DNA of 11,381 nucleotides, taken from an uncultured Eubacterium sp. GTDB lineage: Bacteria > Bacillota_A > Clostridia > Lachnospirales > Lachnospiraceae. Below the pieces are notes generated by a model. It was not told where the DNA came from. It was given only the letters and a program-made list of their open reading frames with translations, and searched no databases. Made by a program: the position numbers and the translations under genes. The stretch's first letter is position 1. Every line of letters starts with the position of its first letter. Positions 8,061-11,381 of this stretch are shown one piece after another. Where the stretch lies: the NCBI GenBank assembly GCA_910589045.1, contig CAJUSH010000064.1, forward strand, positions 1-11,381, written 5' to 3'.

Positions 8061-8075
8061 TGTACGTCTGATGCT

Positions 8076-8107
8076 AAGAGCAGGGAAAAGGCTTCCCTGC
8101 TCTTTTT
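8076..8107 (+). terminator. Rho-independent terminator after the GNAT gene
   Basis: AAGAGCAGGGAA (8076-8087) and TTCCCTGCTCTT (8093-8104) form a perfect 12-bp stem around a 5-nt loop, and the 3' arm runs into T residues up to 8107. It ends the plus-strand transcript. A further AAAGAGCAG at 8137-8145 can also pair with CTGCTCTTT (8097-8105), so the converging minus-strand transcript contains a competing fold. The minus direction has no good T tract, so bidirectional use is uncertain. GGCGGAT is directly repeated at 8109-8115 and 8124-8130. Confidence 0.88.
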
Positions 8108-8150
8108 CGGCGGATCGCAGCTGGGCGGATTTTTTTAAAGAGCAGACCAC

Positions 8151-9689
8151 TTAGCACACCGGAAAACGCTTTTGTTCGCCGTCGCCGCAGGACACTTCAA
8201 ACGGGATTGCGGGAATGCCTGCCTGATTGCAGAGATTCACCTGATACCAGGCATCCCGTGCAAATTTGATCGTGAGCTTTCCTGGTACATATTCGCAAAG
8301 CGTCAGGAGCAGCTCGCTGCCGGAGAGCGCTGCCTCGTAATCGATCGGATTGCTTTTCTCCATCACGTAAAGTGCGTTTATGCTTTTACCTGCGGTCAGT
8401 CCGCCCTGTGCGTTTGCAAAGGATAAGGTTATCCGGTTTCCCGTTCGTTTTACCTCCTGCAGGCGGGGCGCATCCGCAAGAATATCCATATGAAATACAT
8501 ATTTTTCGGCCAGCAGCGCAAGCCGCGTTCCAACTGCCAGCTTGTTTTTCGGGTGAATGTCAAATTCCTCTCCGACATCGGAGATGGAGCACAGATAGGC
8601 GTTCTCGTCCTCGTCCGCAGATTTTTGCTGGCATTCCCGGATTACGGCATAGCCCCGGTTTACGCAGTCAAGCCAGGAGCGAAAGCCCGGAAGCTGCACG
8701 ATGAAAAACGGAAGTGCTGGGCTGCTCCATGCGTCCCGCCAGTCGTTTTTGATCGTATCCAGCGCCGATTTGTATTTTTCCCGGGCGCCGTCTATCTCGT
8801 CGTCACTTTCTCCCTGATACCAGAGAACGCCGCGCACGGTATAGGGCGCAAGGCGCAGCACCATATGGGAATAGAGCGCGCCCGGGGCGTCCTTCGGGTT
8901 TGCGGCTGACACTTCGTCATGTCCGTTTTTGCGGTAAAACTCCGCTACCTCCTCCGGTGAGGGCGTTCGGGGGAGTATAAATTCCTTGAAGGGATCCCAG
9001 CTGCTGTTTCCGGTGTTGTTCTTAGGGTCTGCTCCGGCCGCCCTGCAAAAATCTCCGTAGCTTTGCGCACCCAGCAGGTTTTCAAAATGTGCGGTCTGCT
9101 CCTTCTGGATTTCGCGGGCGTGTGCTTCTGTCATCCATGTGAGGGATTTTGTGCCGCCCCAGTTACATCCGATGATGCCCACCGGGACGGACAGATCCTG
9201 TTCCAGCTTTCTTGCAAAGTAATAGCCTGCGGAGGAGAAGTATTCCAAATCCGTTTTGGTGGCCTGGCGCCAGACGCCCACGTTGTGGTAGTCAAAATCC
9301 GTTTCCTGACCGTCGTATGCCAGCTTTGGCATGTCATAAAACCGGATATGCGGGTTTTCACAGTCTGCAAGCATCTGGCGGTAGTGCGCTTCATAGCGCA
9401 TCCAAAATTCCATGTTGGACTGGCCTGCGGCGATAAAGACTTCTCCTACGGCAATATTTTCGAGCCGGATGCACGCCTGTCCGCTTCGGATCGTCATAGT
9501 CTCCGAAGGGGATACTTCTAATGGGGGCAGGCGCAGCTGCCATGTGCCGTCCTCTTTTACGGAGGCTGAGGCCTCCTTCCCCTGTATGGTGATTTTGATG
9601 CGTTCTCCGGGCGCTCCGCTGCCCCAAATGCTTACGGGCAATTCCCGTTGTAAAAGCATGCCGGGCTGAAAAATGGCTGCAGGTTTCAT
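8151..9689 (-). CDS. SGNH-type sialate O-acetylesterase family protein
   Basis: Carbohydrate acetylesterase of the sialate O-acetylesterase (SASA, Pfam PF03629-type) family, which removes O-acetyl groups from sugars such as sialic acids or acetylated glycans. The 512-aa product has an N-terminal beta-sandwich-like region (about 1-78) and then the SGNH core. The nucleophile is S91 in AAGQSNM. GCNWGGT (174-180) and GVLWYQGESD (287-296) are the following conserved blocks, and the D377/H379 pair lies in FDIHPKNK. A beta-rich C-terminal part (about 405-512) completes the usual architecture. No signal peptide is seen, which suggests an intracellular enzyme acting on imported oligosaccharides. The ATG at 9689 has GAAAGGA at 9701-9707 upstream on its strand, and a good promoter precedes it. 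The AraC-type gene upstream on the same strand is the likely regulator. Family certainty is high; the acetylated substrate is not known. Confidence 0.9.
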   Translation of the reverse strand: MKPAAIFQPGMLLQRELPVSIWGSGAPGERIKITIQGKEASASVKEDGTWQLRLPPLEVSPSETMTIRSGQACIRLENIAVGEVFIAAGQSNMEFWMRYEAHYRQMLADCENPHIRFYDMPKLAYDGQETDFDYHNVGVWRQATKTDLEYFSSAGYYFARKLEQDLSVPVGIIGCNWGGTKSLTWMTEAHAREIQKEQTAHFENLLGAQSYGDFCRAAGADPKNNTGNSSWDPFKEFILPRTPSPEEVAEFYRKNGHDEVSAANPKDAPGALYSHMVLRLAPYTVRGVLWYQGESDDEIDGAREKYKSALDTIKNDWRDAWSSPALPFFIVQLPGFRSWLDCVNRGYAVIRECQQKSADEDENAYLCSISDVGEEFDIHPKNKLAVGTRLALLAEKYVFHMDILADAPRLQEVKRTGNRITLSFANAQGGLTAGKSINALYVMEKSNPIDYEAALSGSELLLTLCEYVPGKLTIKFARDAWYQVNLCNQAGIPAIPFEVSCGDGEQKRFPVC

Positions 9690-9736
9690 ATCTGTTTGAT
9701 TCCTTTCGTGAATGGTGATCTTCCTTTTTTGGCTTG

Positions 9737-9765
9737 ATTATAGCATAATCGCGTGCTGCGGACAA
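9737..9765 (-). promoter_or_regulatory. Promoter of the acetylesterase gene with overlapping palindrome
   Basis: On the minus strand a perfect TATAAT (9742-9737) lies 17 nt after TTGTCC (9765-9760), a 4 of 6 match to the -35 box. It sits about 48 nt before the esterase start codon. The -10 box lies inside a near-palindrome, GATTAT-AGC-ATAATC (9736-9750), which could be a regulator binding site. This suggests the esterase is transcribed from its own start rather than only by read-through from the AraC gene. Confidence 0.7.
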
Positions 9766-9823
9766 TGAAATGAAGCGTTTTCAAGGAGGAAAGTTTGTTA
9801 CTTTTCACGAGTCAGGAATGTGC

Positions 9824-10160
9824 ATGCATGTTGTGACGGCGAAGGGAATTTTGCCCTCAAAAAATGGGATGAATTTATACCTCGGGTGCTCTGCTTTGGG
9901 ATGGGGCTGACGCTGCGGGAGGGAAATGGGGGTATTTTTATGCGCAGCTTGACCGGCATTTTCCCGGACCGAAGGAACGCTGCATCCGAGCCTACGGGAA
10001 TCAGTACGTGGTGGGCAGCCCGGAGGGACATCGCCTGATGAGGCTGTTTCATCGGACGTGCGGCGAGAGCGGGATTGTTCACGACAACGAGGCGACTTTC
10101 CGGTTTCCGAATGATTTTGAGGAAAAGGGGGATGCCAGACAGAGAAGTTTCTGGGATTAA
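9824..10160 (+). pseudogene. Remnant of an SPL-family radical SAM protein gene (internal deletion plus frameshift)
   Basis: Three pieces in three different frames match one protein family, the SPL-like radical SAM proteins of Clostridia (about 290 aa, related to spore photoproduct lyase). Frame one, from ATG 9824, gives MHVVTAKGILPSKNGMNLYLGCS, the typical N-terminus up to the first cysteine of the CxxxCxxC cluster. The sequence then jumps at about 9890 to VLCFGMGLTLREGN in a second frame; this motif normally lies near residue 200. After a short G run (about 9928-9932) the frame shifts again. From 9933 it reads YFYAQLDRHFPGPKERC, then a 75-codon C-terminal part ending at TAA 10158-10160. Roughly the middle 500 bp, with two cluster cysteines and the barrel, is missing, so no function can remain. 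AGGA at 9814-9817 was probably its ribosome site. It is recognised from family memory, not by a search. Confidence 0.8.
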
Positions 10161-10174
10161 CAGAAACAAGAAAG

Positions 10175-10214
10175 GCTTTTAGCGGAACAAAATAATTTTC
10201 ATTCCGCTAAAAGC
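10175..10214 (-). terminator. Strong hairpin at the end of the AraC-type gene
   Basis: GCTTTTAGCGGAA (10175-10187) and TTCCGCTAAAAGC (10202-10214) form a perfect 13-bp stem. An inner AAAA/TTTT pairing can extend it. On the minus strand the hairpin covers the last four sense codons of the regulator, and its stop codon (10201-10199) falls in the loop. The hairpin is followed by a T-rich but interrupted tract (CTTTCTTGTTTCTGTT). It most likely ends the regulator transcript. On the plus strand it lies 14 bp past the pseudogene stop but has no T-run there. Confidence 0.7.
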
Positions 10215-11257
10215 GGCGCCCGATGAACGCTGCGGTATGCGCCGGGCGGCGCTCCGTAATATTTTCGGAAGGTGCGGATGAAGTGCTCGGGATTGCGGTA
10301 GCCCACGGATTCGCTTATGGCCCCAACCTTCAGGCTTGTGTTAATCAGCAGGTCGGAGGCGGCCTGCATCCGCTTTTGCAGCAGGTAATCGGTGAAGGAC
10401 ATGCCGGTTAGCGCACGGATACGGTTTGACATATGCTGCGGGGAATAGTGAAATTTTTCTGCCAGCTCCGAAAGCGTGACATGCTGGTAATGTTTGTCCA
10501 GATATTGCAAAATCAAAACGGCCTGCCCGGTTTTTCCGTTGTCAGGCGCGGACAGCTCACAGGTGTCCTCGTAATGGCGGAGGAGATAGCCAAGCAGCAG
10601 AAGGAGGTCGGTGCGCATCATATGAAGATAGTAGGGCTGCTGATTGACGGACTCCAGACACAGGTCGAGGACGATCTGCTGAAGCCTTGTATCGCCGCCG
10701 GTGTGAAACAGGAAATAATCGCTGTAGGGCCTTGAGACGGCGTAGGGCAGAAAAAGGTTTGAGAGCAGGCTATGTCCTTTCAGCTCCTTTAAGATAAATT
10801 CCTGAAAGGTGTTCCGGGGGACTAATATATTTAAAACAACACTGTAATTGTGGACGTCGAGCGAGTGGTAGATATCCGGCGGGACAAAGCAGAAATCGCC
10901 GGTGTGCATCAGCATTTTCTGTGAGGAGATCTGATGGAGGAATTCGCCCTCATACACATAGATCAGCTCAAAAAAATCATGCTTGTGCAAAACGGGAGGC
11001 GAATAACGGTCGTGCTGGACGATCTGAATTTCCCGCAGGGAGTTTTGCGGGAAGAAAAGCTGCTCGGAAAAAGTATTATCAGAAGCATCCGGTACGTGGG
11101 GACGATGAAGGCCGGATGCTTTTTCTGTCTCTGTAATGGAGACTGCAAGAGACTGGTTTAGCTGTTCCATATAGTCTAATTGATTGAGATTCTGCATATG
11201 CAGCAATTCCCACGGTGTGTATTGATGCATTTCTTTTAAAAGCTCCTGCTGTGTCAC
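10199..11257 (-). CDS. AraC-family transcriptional regulator with cupin sensor domain
   Basis: DNA-binding regulator of the AraC/XylS family, 352 aa. After an N-terminal region of about 75 residues without clear similarity, a cupin-like sensing domain covers about 80-150. It has HKHDFFELIYVYEGEF (91-106) and TGDFCFVPPDIYHSL (119-133), whose histidines and GD/P pattern are typical of sugar-sensing AraC proteins. The double helix-turn-helix lies at about 246-345: LSELAEKFHYSPQHMSNRIRALTG is the first helix-turn-helix and VGAISESVGYRNPEHFIRTFRKYYG the second, ending in PPGAYR. The start chosen is GTG at 11257, with AAAGGGGGG 7 nt upstream on its strand; ATG at 11230 (nine residues shorter, AGGAG at 11247-11243) is an equal alternative. 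It probably controls the esterase gene downstream on the same strand. The ligand is unknown. Confidence 0.9.
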   Translation of the reverse strand: MTQQELLKEMHQYTPWELLHMQNLNQLDYMEQLNQSLAVSITETEKASGLHRPHVPDASDNTFSEQLFFPQNSLREIQIVQHDRYSPPVLHKHDFFELIYVYEGEFLHQISSQKMLMHTGDFCFVPPDIYHSLDVHNYSVVLNILVPRNTFQEFILKELKGHSLLSNLFLPYAVSRPYSDYFLFHTGGDTRLQQIVLDLCLESVNQQPYYLHMMRTDLLLLLGYLLRHYEDTCELSAPDNGKTGQAVLILQYLDKHYQHVTLSELAEKFHYSPQHMSNRIRALTGMSFTDYLLQKRMQAASDLLINTSLKVGAISESVGYRNPEHFIRTFRKYYGAPPGAYRSVHRAPLLAE

Positions 11258-11381
11258 GGGCCTGCCCCCCTTTCCGGGTATACCGCAGTATGCATTTCAA
11301 ATTCCTGTCATAAATTTCCAATAGCTATAGCCTCTCGGATTCTCGCCAAATAGCCGGAGAGTAAATTCTGACAACTGAATA
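11258..11381 (-). other. Upstream region of the AraC-type gene
   Basis: This 124-bp edge region contains no supported gene. On the minus strand TTGTCA (11374-11369) is a good -35 candidate, but the best -10 at 16-17 nt (TATTTG, 11352-11347) is poor. An ATAGCTATAG near-palindrome lies at 11321-11330. I cannot name a reliable promoter; it may lie partly outside the window. Confidence 0.4.

Noticed and set aside
9783..9789. AAGGAGG as the ribosome site of the radical SAM remnant
   Set aside because: It is about 34 nt from the family start and the nearer TTG lies in another frame with an early stop; AGGA at 9814-9817 fits better.
9820..10038. A 72-residue plus-strand reading frame as a novel small protein
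   Set aside because: Only its middle (VLCFGMGLTLREGN) has meaning, as one frame of the broken radical SAM gene; the rest is out of frame.
9798..10169. Minus-strand frame of 123 codons between the esterase and the regulator
   Set aside because: It has no recognisable motif and is antisense to the clear radical SAM remnant.

Overview
The window looks like chromosomal DNA of a moderately GC-rich Firmicute, most likely a gut Clostridia/Lachnospiraceae member. The evidence is strong AGGAGG-type ribosome binding sites, LicT/BglG antitermination, a one-chain EIIBCA permease, and family resemblance of the small monooxygenase and the SPL-type radical SAM remnant. The taxon is inferred from family knowledge, not searched.

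Left half, plus strand (18-5893): a beta-glucoside phosphotransferase operon. It holds a LicT/BglG-family antiterminator, an EIIBCA beta-glucoside permease, and two adjacent paralogous GH1 6-phospho-beta-glucosidases. The permease would import and phosphorylate aryl-/beta-glucosides, and the two GH1 enzymes would split the phosphorylated products inside the cell. The licT-permease gap holds an atypical RAT-like sequence and mutually exclusive hairpins.

Middle, plus strand (5894-8107): a 269-bp non-coding stretch with a long inverted repeat, then a Cof-type HAD phosphatase, a small ABM-fold monooxygenase-like protein and a GNAT acetyltransferase. These are separated by gaps of about 100-130 bp. 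The first convincing rho-independent terminator on the plus strand lies after the GNAT gene (8076-8107), so read-through from the bgl genes is possible.

Right half, mostly minus strand (8151-11257): a cytoplasmic SGNH/sialate O-acetylesterase-type enzyme with its own well-formed promoter, and upstream of it a cupin-AraC family regulator ending in a strong hairpin. Between them, on the plus strand, lies a decayed SPL-family radical SAM gene (9824-10160). It keeps the N-terminal and C-terminal ends but has lost the middle, including most of the iron-sulfur cysteine motif, and carries one further frameshift.

As a whole the window is a carbohydrate-use region: import, hydrolysis of phospho-glucosides, possible sugar-phosphate clean-up, and removal of acetyl groups from sugars under a sugar-sensing type of AraC regulator. 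I found no mobile element, CRISPR array, rRNA or tRNA, and no clearly new multi-gene system. The most informative oddities are the internally deleted radical SAM pseudogene and the non-canonical leader ahead of the permease.
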